Below are positions 31,206-39,494 of a stretch of 64,000 bases of DNA, one piece after another. The notes below the pieces were generated by a model that did no database searches, was not told the origin of the DNA, and worked only from the letters and a program-made list of their open reading frames with translations. The DNA is taken from assembly GCF_019132845.1 (NCBI RefSeq), contig NZ_JAHSPR010000002.1:186001-250000 (forward strand), read 5' to 3'. Both the position numbers and the translations under genes were made by a program. How positions within the stretch are numbered: the stretch's first letter is position 1; each line of letters starts with the position of its first letter. This stretch comes from Advenella alkanexedens (GTDB taxonomy: Bacteria > Pseudomonadota > Gammaproteobacteria > Burkholderiales > Burkholderiaceae_B).

Positions 31206-31631
31206 ATGGCTACTATACATGTTGATGTGGTAAGTGCGGAAGAATCGATTTTTGCCGGTGAGGCCAAATTCGTTGCTTTGCCTGGTGAAGCGGGTGAACT
31301 GGGTATTCTTCCAGGCCACACACCACTGATCTCTCGTATCCGTCCCGGAACAGTGAAAATTGTTCGTGAAGACGGAGGCGAAGAGCTGGTATTTGTGGCT
31401 GGCGGCATCATTGAAGTTCAGCCGTATGGCGTTACGGTATTGTCTGACACAGCTATTCGTGCTGCAGATCTTGATGAAGCGAAAGCGGTCAAGGCACGCG
31501 AACAGGCTGAAGAAGCGTTGCGTAATGCACGAGACAAGGCAGAGATTGCTGTGGTCGAAGCCGAGTTGGCCATGTTGGCCGCTCAGGTTAGCGCCGCTCG
31601 TCGTCTGACTCAAATGAAAAATCGCCATTAA
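31206..31631 (+). CDS. atpC: ATP synthase F1 subunit epsilon
   Basis: A 141-residue protein with the N-terminal beta sandwich (including the [19 protein letters not shown] segment) and the C-terminal two-helix hairpin (about 90-135) that inhibits ATP hydrolysis. It starts 13 bases after atpD and closes the operon; a strong terminator follows. Confidence 0.96.
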   Translation: MATIHVDVVSAEESIFAGEAKFVALPGEAGELGILPGHTPLISRIRPGTVKIVREDGGEELVFVAGGIIEVQPYGVTVLSDTAIRAADLDEAKAVKAREQAEEALRNARDKAEIAVVEAELAMLAAQVSAARRLTQMKNRH

Positions 31632-31649
31632 GCGACAAAAGAAGTACGA

Positions 31650-31678
31650 AAATAGCGCCCTTTGGGCGCTATTTTTTT
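31650..31678 (+). terminator. rho-independent terminator of the atp operon
   Basis: An 11-bp perfect stem (31650-31660 with 31664-31674) with a three-base loop runs into a T tract ending at 31678. Confidence 0.95.
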
Positions 31679-31733
31679 GTATTTTTAAAACCCGGTTTTG
31701 TTTGGCGCCATTACGTTTTTCTGGTGATTGCTG

Positions 31734-31761
31734 CCCTGCCGGGCATTCATACCCGGCAGGG
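31734..31761. terminator. inverted repeat at the 3' end of the ThDP enzyme gene
   Basis: CCCTGCCGGG (31734-31743) and CCCGGCAGGG (31752-31761) form a perfect 10-bp stem 15 bases beyond the stop of the minus-strand gene. No T-run follows on that strand, so it is a terminator or 3'-end stabiliser by position only. Confidence 0.5.
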
Positions 31762-31775
31762 TGGAAAAACAAGGT

Positions 31776-33452
31776 TTATTTCAGGGCTGCGGCACGAATT
31801 TGGTCAATGGTTGCCGAAGGGGTGATCGCCTGTGGATCAACCAGACAATGCAAAATGGCCGGTTTTCCGCTTGCCACTGCCCGTTCAAAGGCAGGGCCAA
31901 ATTCTTCATTGCTTTCCACTCTTTCTCCGTGGCCGCCAAACGCGAAGGCATAGGCGGCAAAATCGGGATTTTGCAAATGAGTGGCACTGATCCGCCCGGG
32001 GTAATGCTTTTCCTGGTGCATGCGGATGGTGCCATACATGCCATTGTCAAAAATCAGCACAACGATATTCAGACCGTATTGTACGGCGGTGGCAAATTCC
32101 TGGCCGTGCATCATGAAGCAGCCATCACCGGCAAAGCAGACAACCGGCGTGTCGGGCAACAGGCGTTTTGCACCCACAGCCGCAGGCAGGCCATAACCCA
32201 TCGAGCCCGAGGTGGGGGCCAGCTGGGTACCGAATTGAGTAAACCGGTGGAAACGGTGCAGCCAGGTAGCATAATTGCCGGCTCCATTGGTCATAATCGT
32301 ATCTGGAGTCAGCCGGCTATCCAGGTACTGCATGATATGGGGCATTTGCAGTTTGCCTGGCACGCTCACGGTTGCCGGGTCGCTCCAGCTCAGGTAATCG
32401 TTATGGGCCTGCTTGACCAGGTCCTCCCGGCCAGTGCCTGGCTTGATGCTTAGTTTACCCAGTGCACGGGTGAATTCTGCTGGGGTTGCGTTAATAGCCA
32501 GCTGAGCCTGGTAGACCCGGTTCAGTTCCTGGCTGTCGGGGTGTACATGCACCAGTTTTTGCTTGGGAACCGGGATGGACAGGGCCGTATAACTTTGTGA
32601 AGGAACCTCGGACATGCGGCCTCCCACCAATAGCACGGTATCGGCCTGTTCAAAACGTTTTAGCAACTTCGGATTAATACCCAGTCCAATATCACCGGCA
32701 AAGCAGGGGTGGTTGGCGGGAAAGAGCATTTGGCGCCTGAACTGGACGGCAACGGGCAATTGATTTTTTTCCGCAAACCGGGCAAAGGCGTTCACGCTAT
32801 CTTCGCTCCAGCGGCTGCCGCCCAGAATGGCGAGCGGGTTTTTGGCTTCACTCAACAGGTTTTCAAGGGTGTCCATCTGGGATTGGGTAGGGGCTGATTC
32901 AACCGCTTCCACGCGGGGGGCATCGGCCACTTCACGCAGTTGTACCAGCATGTCTTCGGGCAGGGCAATCACAACCGGGCCAGGGCGTCCTGAGGTCGCC
33001 ACATGAAACGCCCGGGAAATCAGCTCCGGTATTCGGCTTGCATCATCAATTTCGGTGGTCCATTTGGTTTGAGTGCCGAAAACGGCGCGGTAATCCACTT
33101 CCTGGAAAGCTTCACGTTCACGCATGCCGGTTTCAATTTGGCCAACAAAAACGATTAAAGGGGTAGAGTCCTGCCTGGCAATATGAATGCCGGCAAATGC
33201 GTTGCTGACGCCCGGGCCGCGGGTAACCATGCAAATGCCAGGACGGCCGGTTAATTTGCCATAGGCATCGGCCATCATGGCGGCACCTCCCTCCTGGCGG
33301 CATACGGTAATTTGAATATCAGTATCATGCAGTGCATCAAGTACGGCAAGATAGCTTTCACCGGGTACACAAAAAACGTGCTCCACGCCTTGTGCCATAA
33401 GTTGATCTACAAGAATTTGTCCACCACTGCGAGTTTTGATATTGTTTTCCAT
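31776..33452 (-). CDS. thiamine diphosphate-dependent enzyme, acetolactate synthase-like
   Basis: A 558-residue protein with the three-domain ThDP fold: an N-terminal Pyr domain with the catalytic glutamate in CRQEGGAAMMADAYG, a central domain, and a C-terminal PP domain with the ThDP/Mg motif starting GDGCFMM and ending near NGMYGTIR. The substrate is unclear. It resembles acetolactate synthase, benzoylformate decarboxylase or related subgroups, and no small regulatory subunit gene (ilvN) is adjacent, which argues against the biosynthetic acetolactate synthase. It is divergent from the TctC-type receptor gene, and the two may share control. Confidence 0.82.
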   Translation of the reverse strand: MENNIKTRSGGQILVDQLMAQGVEHVFCVPGESYLAVLDALHDTDIQITVCRQEGGAAMMADAYGKLTGRPGICMVTRGPGVSNAFAGIHIARQDSTPLIVFVGQIETGMREREAFQEVDYRAVFGTQTKWTTEIDDASRIPELISRAFHVATSGRPGPVVIALPEDMLVQLREVADAPRVEAVESAPTQSQMDTLENLLSEAKNPLAILGGSRWSEDSVNAFARFAEKNQLPVAVQFRRQMLFPANHPCFAGDIGLGINPKLLKRFEQADTVLLVGGRMSEVPSQSYTALSIPVPKQKLVHVHPDSQELNRVYQAQLAINATPAEFTRALGKLSIKPGTGREDLVKQAHNDYLSWSDPATVSVPGKLQMPHIMQYLDSRLTPDTIMTNGAGNYATWLHRFHRFTQFGTQLAPTSGSMGYGLPAAVGAKRLLPDTPVVCFAGDGCFMMHGQEFATAVQYGLNIVVLIFDNGMYGTIRMHQEKHYPGRISATHLQNPDFAAYAFAFGGHGERVESNEEFGPAFERAVASGKPAILHCLVDPQAITPSATIDQIRAAALK

Positions 33453-33562
33453 GAGTATTCTATAATAGTAGGGTTTGTAATAAACGTAGCCAAAATAGGA
33501 AGTTAGTTTCTACTTAAGAAAACATTCTGGCTGCCGAAACATTATATTAAAGGAAATTCTAT

Positions 33563-34552
33563 ATGAAAGGGCGTTCTCTATTTCGCGTCGCTGCGCTGGC
33601 CATGAGTCTCGGACTTGGCTTTATGGCCATGACATCTCCTGCCAAAGCAGAAACCAAATATCCTGAGCATGCGGCAAAAATTGTTGTGGGCTTTAGTCCT
33701 GGCGGTACCACCGACGTACTGGCCCGTATCGTGGCTAAAGGCCTAAGTGATGAGTTGGGTGAATCTTTTGTTGTGGAAAACAAAGCCGGTGCTGGCAGCA
33801 ATATTGCCACTGACCTGGTTGCCCGCGCCAAGCCCGACGGCTATACATTGCTAATGATGGCAATTACCACCACCATTAACCAAACACTGTATAACAATAT
33901 CAAGTTTAATGTAGAAAAAGATTTTGCACCGGTTGCCTTGGTCGCCAAGGTTCCCAACGTGCTGGTTGCCAACAAAAACATGCCCTATAATTCGGTGAAA
34001 GAGTTGGTCGATCATGCAAAGGCCAAGCCTGAAGACGTGATTTACGGTTCTTCCGGCTCAGGCACTTCAATGCACTTGTCTGGTGAGCTGTTCAAGCAGC
34101 AGGCAGGTATCGAGATGCTGCACATTCCCTATGGTGGTAGTGGTCCAGCCATGACTGCTCTTTTGGGCGGTCAGGTTCATGTCATGTTCGACAACATGCC
34201 TTCTTCCGCTCCGCATATCAAAGCCGGTTCGCTGAAGCCATTTGCTATTACTTCCGCAAATCGCTCTCCCGCTTTCCCTGATGTACCTACCCTTCAGGAA
34301 TTGGGTTACCCCAATTTCACGGTTGACTCCTGGTTTGGAATTGTTGCACCTGCCGGTACACCCAAGGAAATTGTGGACAAGCTAAACGTTACCATTGAAA
34401 AAATCCTGTCCAAGCCAGAAGTGGTTGAACAGCTGGATGGTTTGGGTGCGGTTACTGAAAAAAATACACCAGAACAATTTGGTGCGTTTATTTCAGCCGA
34501 AACCAAAAGCTGGGGTGACGTTATCCGCAAAGGTGGCATTAGCGTAGATTAA
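33563..34552 (+). CDS. Bug/TctC-family periplasmic solute receptor
   Basis: A 329-residue exported binding protein. A signal peptide (about 1-30, PAKA-E) is followed by the Bug signature: IVVGFSPGGTTDVLARIVA near residue 39, NKAGAGSNIATD near 74 and a PDGYTLLM segment. Such receptors feed tripartite tricarboxylate transporters or act as orphan sensors, and are greatly expanded in Alcaligenaceae. No tctAB genes are adjacent, so it is an orphan here and its ligand is unknown. A strong terminator follows. Confidence 0.92.
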   Translation: MKGRSLFRVAALAMSLGLGFMAMTSPAKAETKYPEHAAKIVVGFSPGGTTDVLARIVAKGLSDELGESFVVENKAGAGSNIATDLVARAKPDGYTLLMMAITTTINQTLYNNIKFNVEKDFAPVALVAKVPNVLVANKNMPYNSVKELVDHAKAKPEDVIYGSSGSGTSMHLSGELFKQQAGIEMLHIPYGGSGPAMTALLGGQVHVMFDNMPSSAPHIKAGSLKPFAITSANRSPAFPDVPTLQELGYPNFTVDSWFGIVAPAGTPKEIVDKLNVTIEKILSKPEVVEQLDGLGAVTEKNTPEQFGAFISAETKSWGDVIRKGGISVD

Positions 34553-34566
34553 TTCTGTCGTCAGTC

Positions 34567-34674
34567 GCTTGTTTGCCTGATATCATTCGTGTTTTTCAGG
34601 CAGGCAAGCTATCTACAGCCGGTCTTTTCAAGACATGAAAAAAGCTAATAGATAAAATTCCATTAGCTTTTTTT
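34567..34674 (+). terminator. hairpin plus rho-independent terminator after the Bug receptor
   Basis: A first stem pairs 34567-34580 with 34596-34609. A second, 12-bp stem (34638-34649 with 34662-34673) is A/T-rich at its base and ends in a T tract up to 34674, giving a classical terminator for the receptor gene. Its A-run on the other side also makes it usable by the minus-strand small gene at 34767. Confidence 0.85.
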
Positions 34675-34766
34675 ATTACTTCTCAATCCAGGACATTTCC
34701 CCTCTTGTGGGGGGTAAGACGTGGGGGTTCAACAAAAGCAGCCAGTGCTTTTGGTGCTGGGTTCAA

Positions 34767-34997
34767 TTACCAGCTGAAACCACCTGTGCTGTGATCTTTA
34801 CGATCAGCCTGGTCAATTGCTTTTTCGGTATCTTTAAACATTTCAACGAATGAGCTGACAGCGGTAGCAATTGAAGCAATAACAGCTTTAAACATTTTCA
34901 CCAGATTAACGGGGCGTTCTTCGCTGATTGCCTGTGAAATAAGTTCGCGCTCAAGGTTGTCGCTAAGGGTAATGTTGGAATTCATTGCGGTTTGCAT
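34767..34997 (-). CDS. small protein of unknown function, 76 residues
   Basis: I do not recognise this protein. It has 76 residues: a polar N-terminus, a mildly amphipathic or hydrophobic middle (about 34-53, VKMFKAVIASIATAVSSFVE) and a charged, Asp/Lys-rich tail ending GGFSW. The AAGAGAGA sequence upstream of the ATG is a fair ribosome site; a second ATG lies at residue 5. An excellent promoter (TTGCAA, 17 bases, TATAAT) lies 42 bases upstream, which argues strongly that this is a real, well-expressed gene. It is divergent from a Fis-type regulator at 35229. The helix could be membrane-surface binding; no function is claimed. Confidence 0.7.
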   Translation of the reverse strand: MQTAMNSNITLSDNLERELISQAISEERPVNLVKMFKAVIASIATAVSSFVEMFKDTEKAIDQADRKDHSTGGFSW

Positions 34998-35038
34998 GTG
35001 TTATCTCTCTTGAATTGAGTGTTAAGTAAGTGATATCC

Positions 35039-35067
35039 ATTATAGGGTTTTCCCTAGTTTGTTGCAA
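35039..35067 (-). promoter_or_regulatory. strong sigma-70 promoter for the 76-residue protein gene
   Basis: On the minus strand TTGCAA (35062-35067) and a perfect TATAAT (35039-35044) are separated by exactly 17 bases. The spacer contains an AGGG/CCCT inverted repeat (35044-35055) that could be an operator. Confidence 0.75.
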
Positions 35068-35164
35068 GTGAAATTGTTGTTTTTTCAAATAATTAATTGA
35101 AAATTAAGGATTTTTTTCAAAAAAGACACAATTGCAGGTGCTTGATATTGTGGAAAGTAGCAAT

Positions 35165-35192
35165 TGTTACCAAGTGTTATGAATTGTTATGA
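35165..35192 (+). promoter_or_regulatory. three helically phased TGTTA repeats before the pseudo-receiver gene
   Basis: TGTTA occurs at 35165, 35175 and 35185, exactly 10 bases apart; the last two copies extend to TGTTATGA. They lie 37-64 bases upstream of the ATG at 35229, in the divergent region, so they are a candidate operator. Confidence 0.5.
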
Positions 35193-35228
35193 TGAGGCCC
35201 GTCATGAATCGTAATACGGGAGATAAAA

Positions 35229-36002
35229 ATGCGAGAGTGTCTGGATTGTGGTGTTCTGGTCGTGCCTTCTTTTGAGGAAAGAATAAAGGCGTTTATTGAC
35301 AGGGCAAATGTAAATACCCGAAAATTAAATCTCTATCCTGTTAGCCTGATGGAAGACTGTTACCCATCGGACAGCCTTTCCTCGTGCCCTCAACGTCAGG
35401 ATGCCTATCCGGATCTCTCGGTGTTAACCAACCTGTCGCAAAGGCTGCAGCGTTTTGACGTGATTTTGCTGCCGGTTTCCCAGGATTCTCTGGTATGGAC
35501 CAGGATGCTGCTTCAGCAAACGCCGCTCTCCCTGTTACGTCCGGTGATTGCGTTAACGAAAGAAATACATCCTGTGGCCATGTACGATTTGGTGTGTCTT
35601 GGGGTGGCTGACTGTGTTTTTGCACCCGATAACATCGAAGAGCTAAGGGTTCGCCTGCTCATGCGTTTGCGGCATGAACAGGAAAAGCAATTGCTTGACG
35701 GCTCAAGAACGCCTGTTTTGCATGACAAGGCCCGTGAGGTGTCCAGGGTCAGCCGCTCTGTTACTCCTGTTTTCGAAGTCGATGCCTGTTGCAGGGAGCT
35801 TGTCAGTCAGGCCCATTCTTACAAGGAAGCCAAATCCAGGCTGGTTGCCCAGTTTGAAAAGACTTATGTGACGCATGCCTTGTTCAGGTGTGGTGGCAAT
35901 ATTGCGATGGCGGCCAGAGTCTCCAGCAAGCATCGAAGGGCATTTTGGGCATTAATGCAAAAACACGGGATCAAGGCAGAACAATTCAAAGATATGCTCT
36001 AG
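35229..36002 (+). CDS. Fis-type DNA-binding protein with a pseudo-receiver domain
   Basis: A 257-residue protein. The N-terminal ~150 residues show the alternating pattern of a response-regulator receiver, but the strand that should end in the phospho-acceptor aspartate reads FDVILLPVSQD, with proline in that place. The segments RPVIALT and ADCVFAPDNIEELRVRL resemble the later receiver elements. The C-terminus (about 210-250) is a Fis/NtrC-type helix-turn-helix around NIAMAARVSSKHRRAFW. It is probably a transcription factor not controlled by phosphorylation. No kinase is adjacent. The divergent small gene and the phased repeats upstream suggest a local target or self-regulation. Confidence 0.68.
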   Translation: MRECLDCGVLVVPSFEERIKAFIDRANVNTRKLNLYPVSLMEDCYPSDSLSSCPQRQDAYPDLSVLTNLSQRLQRFDVILLPVSQDSLVWTRMLLQQTPLSLLRPVIALTKEIHPVAMYDLVCLGVADCVFAPDNIEELRVRLLMRLRHEQEKQLLDGSRTPVLHDKAREVSRVSRSVTPVFEVDACCRELVSQAHSYKEAKSRLVAQFEKTYVTHALFRCGGNIAMAARVSSKHRRAFWALMQKHGIKAEQFKDML

Positions 36003-36071
36003 TTCGTCACTGTCGCCCTGTAAGTGCCTGAATCAGTTAAAATCTTGGATTCATCATTAAAAGGGATTGCT

Positions 36072-37145
36072 GTGGTTGCTGCTACATTACAAAACGATAC
36101 TTTCCTTCGCGCCTTGCAGCGTCAGCCGGTTTCTTATACACCGGTCTGGCTCATGAGGCAGGCAGGCCGTTATCTGGCCGAATACAAACAAACCAGAAGT
36201 ACCGCAGGTTCTTTTCTGGGGCTTGCCAAAAACCCGGATTTTGCAACAGAGGTTACCATTCAGCCCCTGGATCGTTTTCCGCTTGATGCAGCCATTCTGT
36301 TTTCAGATATCCTGATGATTCCTGATGCAATGGGGTTGGGACTTGATTTCGTTCACGGAGAGGGCCCACGTTTTGCGCGCCCGCTGCGTACGGAAGATGA
36401 TGTCAACAAGCTGGCGGTTCCGGACATGAACGAGTTGCGTTATGTGTTTGATGCGGTAGCCCAAATCAGAAGCAGCCTTAATGGCCGTGCGCCGCTCATC
36501 GGGTTTGCCGGCAGCCCCTGGACGGTTGGCTGTTATATGGTGGAAGGTCAAAGTTCTGCCGATTACCGCACCATCAAAACCATGCTGTATACGCAGCCGG
36601 CACTGTTGCACAAAATCCTGGATATTACCGCCCAAACGACGACCCAGTACCTGAATGAACAAATCAAGGCGGGTGCCCAGGCTGTCATGATTTTTGACAG
36701 CTGGGGCGGTGCTCTGGCCGATGGCCTGTATCAGCAATTTTCGCTGGCCTACATGAAGCAGGTCTGCGATGGTCTCTTGCGTGAATATAACGGCCAGAAA
36801 ATCCCGGTGATTGTGTTTACCAAAGGCGGTGGCTTGTGGCTTGAAGATATTGTGACCACGGGTTGCGATGCGATTGGGCTGGACTGGACGGTCAATCTTG
36901 GCAAGGCCCGTGCCCGGGTTAACGATGCCGTTGCCCTGCAAGGCAATCTTGACCCGATGAGCCTGTTTGGTTCTGAAGCATCGGTACGTCAGGAAGTGCG
37001 TCGGGTGATTGATGATTTCGGTCCGGTCGGCAAGGGTGGTCATGTTTTTAATCTGGGTCATGGCATTTCCCAGTTTACCAATCCTGAAAGGGTTGCCGCC
37101 CTGGTGGATGAAGTGCATTCCTATAGCCGGAAAATGCACGTTTAA
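36072..37145 (+). CDS. hemE: uroporphyrinogen decarboxylase
   Basis: A 357-residue enzyme converting uroporphyrinogen III to coproporphyrinogen III in heme synthesis. Diagnostic segments are [12 protein letters not shown] near residue 24 (with the substrate-binding arginines), [10 protein letters not shown], and GFAGSPWTV. The start was set at GTG 36072 because AAGGGA lies at the right distance and the N-terminus then matches the family; a longer in-frame extension is unsupported. A 13-bp-stem hairpin follows. Confidence 0.95.
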   Translation: MVAATLQNDTFLRALQRQPVSYTPVWLMRQAGRYLAEYKQTRSTAGSFLGLAKNPDFATEVTIQPLDRFPLDAAILFSDILMIPDAMGLGLDFVHGEGPRFARPLRTEDDVNKLAVPDMNELRYVFDAVAQIRSSLNGRAPLIGFAGSPWTVGCYMVEGQSSADYRTIKTMLYTQPALLHKILDITAQTTTQYLNEQIKAGAQAVMIFDSWGGALADGLYQQFSLAYMKQVCDGLLREYNGQKIPVIVFTKGGGLWLEDIVTTGCDAIGLDWTVNLGKARARVNDAVALQGNLDPMSLFGSEASVRQEVRRVIDDFGPVGKGGHVFNLGHGISQFTNPERVAALVDEVHSYSRKMHV

Positions 37146-37161
37146 TTGAAGTTGTGCACAG

Positions 37162-37196
37162 TTTTAATAAAGGGTAATATTTGCCCTTTATTAAAA
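37162..37196. terminator. long A/T-rich hairpin after hemE
   Basis: A perfect 13-bp stem (37162-37174 with 37184-37196) with a nine-base loop. The T-rich left arm and A-rich right arm make it look more like a terminator for the minus strand, or a bidirectional 3'-end structure, than a textbook hemE terminator. Confidence 0.5.
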
Positions 37197-37298
37197 CAAA
37201 ATATAGAAATTCATATTAAGTTATTGATATTAAAAAGAAAAATTGGTTTACCACAAGCTCTTTCAAAGAATTTGTACTGATTTTCATCTTTTCAACAG

Positions 37299-37368
37299 AT
37301 TATCAATATACTTTTCCCCAAAGTTATCCACAGCCTGTAGGCAGGTCGCCAGCACTCATTATCAATAT
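37299..37368 (+). promoter_or_regulatory. consensus DnaA box and two direct repeats upstream of priA
   Basis: The 282-base hemE-priA gap contains TTATCCACA (37324-37332), an exact DnaA-box consensus, flanked by two copies of ATTATCAATAT (37299-37309 and 37358-37368) in AT-rich sequence. This is too little for an origin, but DnaA control of priA is conceivable. Confidence 0.4.
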
Positions 37369-37427
37369 CTGTTGCCGGTGTTGAAACGGTCTCCATCACT
37401 TGTCAGGCAATCTTCAGGAAGCAGGGT

Positions 37428-39494
37428 TTGAAACATAATCAATGGATTCGTGTCGCTTTGGACGTCCCTTTGGCGGGCCCCTTCGATTATCGTGTGCCTG
37501 AATCCCTGGAAGCCATTAAGGGGCAACGGGTGCTGGTGCCTTTTGGTCGCCGCGAGCTCATAGGTATCGTGCTGGACACCATCGAAAGTCCTTCTTATCC
37601 CGAAGAGCAGGTCAAGGACATCTTGATGGTGTTGGATGATTTACCCCCATTGCGGCAGGATTGGCTGGATTTTGGCCAGTTTGCCGCTTCATATTATCAT
37701 CGTCCGGTGGGTGAGGTTTTGTTGCCTGCCATGCCTTCCGCACTTAGAAAGCCCGGTTCTTATACCGGCAAGTTGTCCAAGGGAGGGCCGGTTGCCCGGC
37801 TTGACCGTAAAAAGAAAAAAACCCGGGTGCCCGAGCCACCGGAAGACCGGATGCATGAGCTTAATCCCGAGCAGCAGCAAGCAGTGGATACCGTGCAGTC
37901 ACTGAAGGGGTTTAAAACCGTCCTGCTGCATGGCGTGACCGGTAGTGGCAAAACCGAGGTCTATCTGCACTTGGCACTGGATGCCCTGACTAAAGGTAAA
38001 CAGGTACTGTTTCTGGTGCCTGAAATCAATCTTACTCCGCAATTTGAACAGGCCTTGCTGGCCCGTTTCCAGCAGGTGGTAGGCCTGGAAGGGCTCGCGG
38101 TATTGCATAGCGGGCTGGCTGAGGGTGAGCGTCTTAAAGCCTGGGTTGCCATACAGCGTGGACAGGTCAGAATCGTGCTGGGAACACGGATGGCCATTTT
38201 TGCTCCTTTGCAGGAAGCGGGCCTGATTATTGTGGATGAGGAGCATGATGCTTCTTACAAGCAACAAGAGGGTTTGCGATATTCTGCACGGGATCTGGCC
38301 ATATGGCGTGCGCACCAGCTGGATATTCCCGTTGTGCTGGGGTCGGCCACGCCTTCACTGGAAAGCTGGCAGCATGCCAGGCTTGGCCGGTATCTTAAAC
38401 TGACCCTGTCAAAACGCGCCAAAACCACCTATATGCCAGCCATTAAACTGGTGGACACCAAACAGATCAAGCTGGAGCAGGGGTTTGCACCGGTGGTCTT
38501 GCATGCCATCCGGGAACGGCTGGCGCGGGGTGAGCAATCTCTGGTATTCCTTAACCGGCGTGGCTATGCGCCCGTCATTCATTGCGCCTCATGCGGCTGG
38601 ATGAGCCAGTGTCCGCGCTGTTCGGTGTATACCGTGATGCATCGCATGCCCGGGCATGGCAATGTCTTGCAATGCCATCATTGCGGCTATTATGGCAGGG
38701 TGCCGGTTAAATGCCCCGATTGTGGCAATCAGGATCTGGAAATGCTGGGCAGGGGCACCCAGCGGGTTGAGGAATTCTTGCAGGCGGCTTTTCCACAAGC
38801 CTGTGTTGAACGGATTGATGCGGACAGTACCCGTCTGAAGGGCAGTGCGCGCCAATTGTTTGACCGGGTGCATTCGGGTGAAATTGATATCCTGGTGGGT
38901 ACGCAAATGGTGGCTAAGGGGCATGATTTTCGTAAACTTGGCCTGGTGTGTGTGCTCAATGCCGATGCCATGCTGTTTTCTTCCGATTTCAGGGCCCCCG
39001 AAAAGCTGTTTGCCCAGCTTGCCCAGGTATCGGGCAGGGCGGGCAGGCATGTGGCGGGTGGTGAAGTACTGATTCAAACTGCGTATCCCGAACAGGCGGT
39101 TTACCAGGCCCTGATACAGCATGATTATGATACTTTTGCCAATGCCAGCCTTGAAGAGCGTAAAATCACTCATCTGCCTCCTTTTTCTTACCAGGTGCTT
39201 ATTAGCGCCCAAGCCAAAACCGTCAATGAGGCCATGCAATTTTTACTCGAGGCCAGGCAGTTGCTGGCATCGCAGCCACAATTGGCCGGCTTTCAGGCCG
39301 TCATCAATATGTATGATCCCGTCCCCTTGCGGATTGTTCGGGTGGCGCATGTAGAAAGGGCACAATTGTTGGTGGAGTCGGCATCACGGCCTGTATTGCA
39401 GGCGTTTCTGGGGCATTGGCTGCCACTGGTGCAGGAAATTGGCAAGCGTCACCGTATTCGTTACTTTATCGAAGTGGATCCCCTTGAAATATGA
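37428..39494 (+). CDS. priA: primosomal replication restart helicase PriA
   Basis: A 688-residue 3'-5' helicase that rebuilds replication forks. An N-terminal fork-binding domain (about 1-110) is followed by the Walker A motif GVTGSGKT near residue 168, a DEEH box, and helicase motifs including RRGYAPV, where the cysteine-rich zinc domain is inserted (CASC, CPRC, CHHC, CPDC between about 387 and 432). The TTG start at 37428 follows AGGAAGC. The rep gene overlaps its end by four bases, an apt pairing of two fork-restart helicases. Confidence 0.93.
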   Translation: MKHNQWIRVALDVPLAGPFDYRVPESLEAIKGQRVLVPFGRRELIGIVLDTIESPSYPEEQVKDILMVLDDLPPLRQDWLDFGQFAASYYHRPVGEVLLPAMPSALRKPGSYTGKLSKGGPVARLDRKKKKTRVPEPPEDRMHELNPEQQQAVDTVQSLKGFKTVLLHGVTGSGKTEVYLHLALDALTKGKQVLFLVPEINLTPQFEQALLARFQQVVGLEGLAVLHSGLAEGERLKAWVAIQRGQVRIVLGTRMAIFAPLQEAGLIIVDEEHDASYKQQEGLRYSARDLAIWRAHQLDIPVVLGSATPSLESWQHARLGRYLKLTLSKRAKTTYMPAIKLVDTKQIKLEQGFAPVVLHAIRERLARGEQSLVFLNRRGYAPVIHCASCGWMSQCPRCSVYTVMHRMPGHGNVLQCHHCGYYGRVPVKCPDCGNQDLEMLGRGTQRVEEFLQAAFPQACVERIDADSTRLKGSARQLFDRVHSGEIDILVGTQMVAKGHDFRKLGLVCVLNADAMLFSSDFRAPEKLFAQLAQVSGRAGRHVAGGEVLIQTAYPEQAVYQALIQHDYDTFANASLEERKITHLPPFSYQVLISAQAKTVNEAMQFLLEARQLLASQPQLAGFQAVINMYDPVPLRIVRVAHVERAQLLVESASRPVLQAFLGHWLPLVQEIGKRHRIRYFIEVDPLEI

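Noticed and set aside
31776-33452. Biosynthetic acetolactate synthase IlvB
   Set aside because: No ilvN or ilvC next to it, and the gene stands alone, divergent from a solute receptor; kept as a general ThDP enzyme.
33563-34552. Tripartite tricarboxylate transporter operon
   Set aside because: Only the receptor gene is present; no tctA or tctB membrane genes adjoin.
36024-36071. Upstream extension of hemE
   Set aside because: No ribosome site, and the N-terminal residues do not fit the family; GTG 36072 has AAGGGA.
37146-37427. hemE-priA gap as a replication origin
   Set aside because: Only one consensus DnaA box and two short repeats; no box cluster, no dnaA/dnaN nearby and the gap is short.
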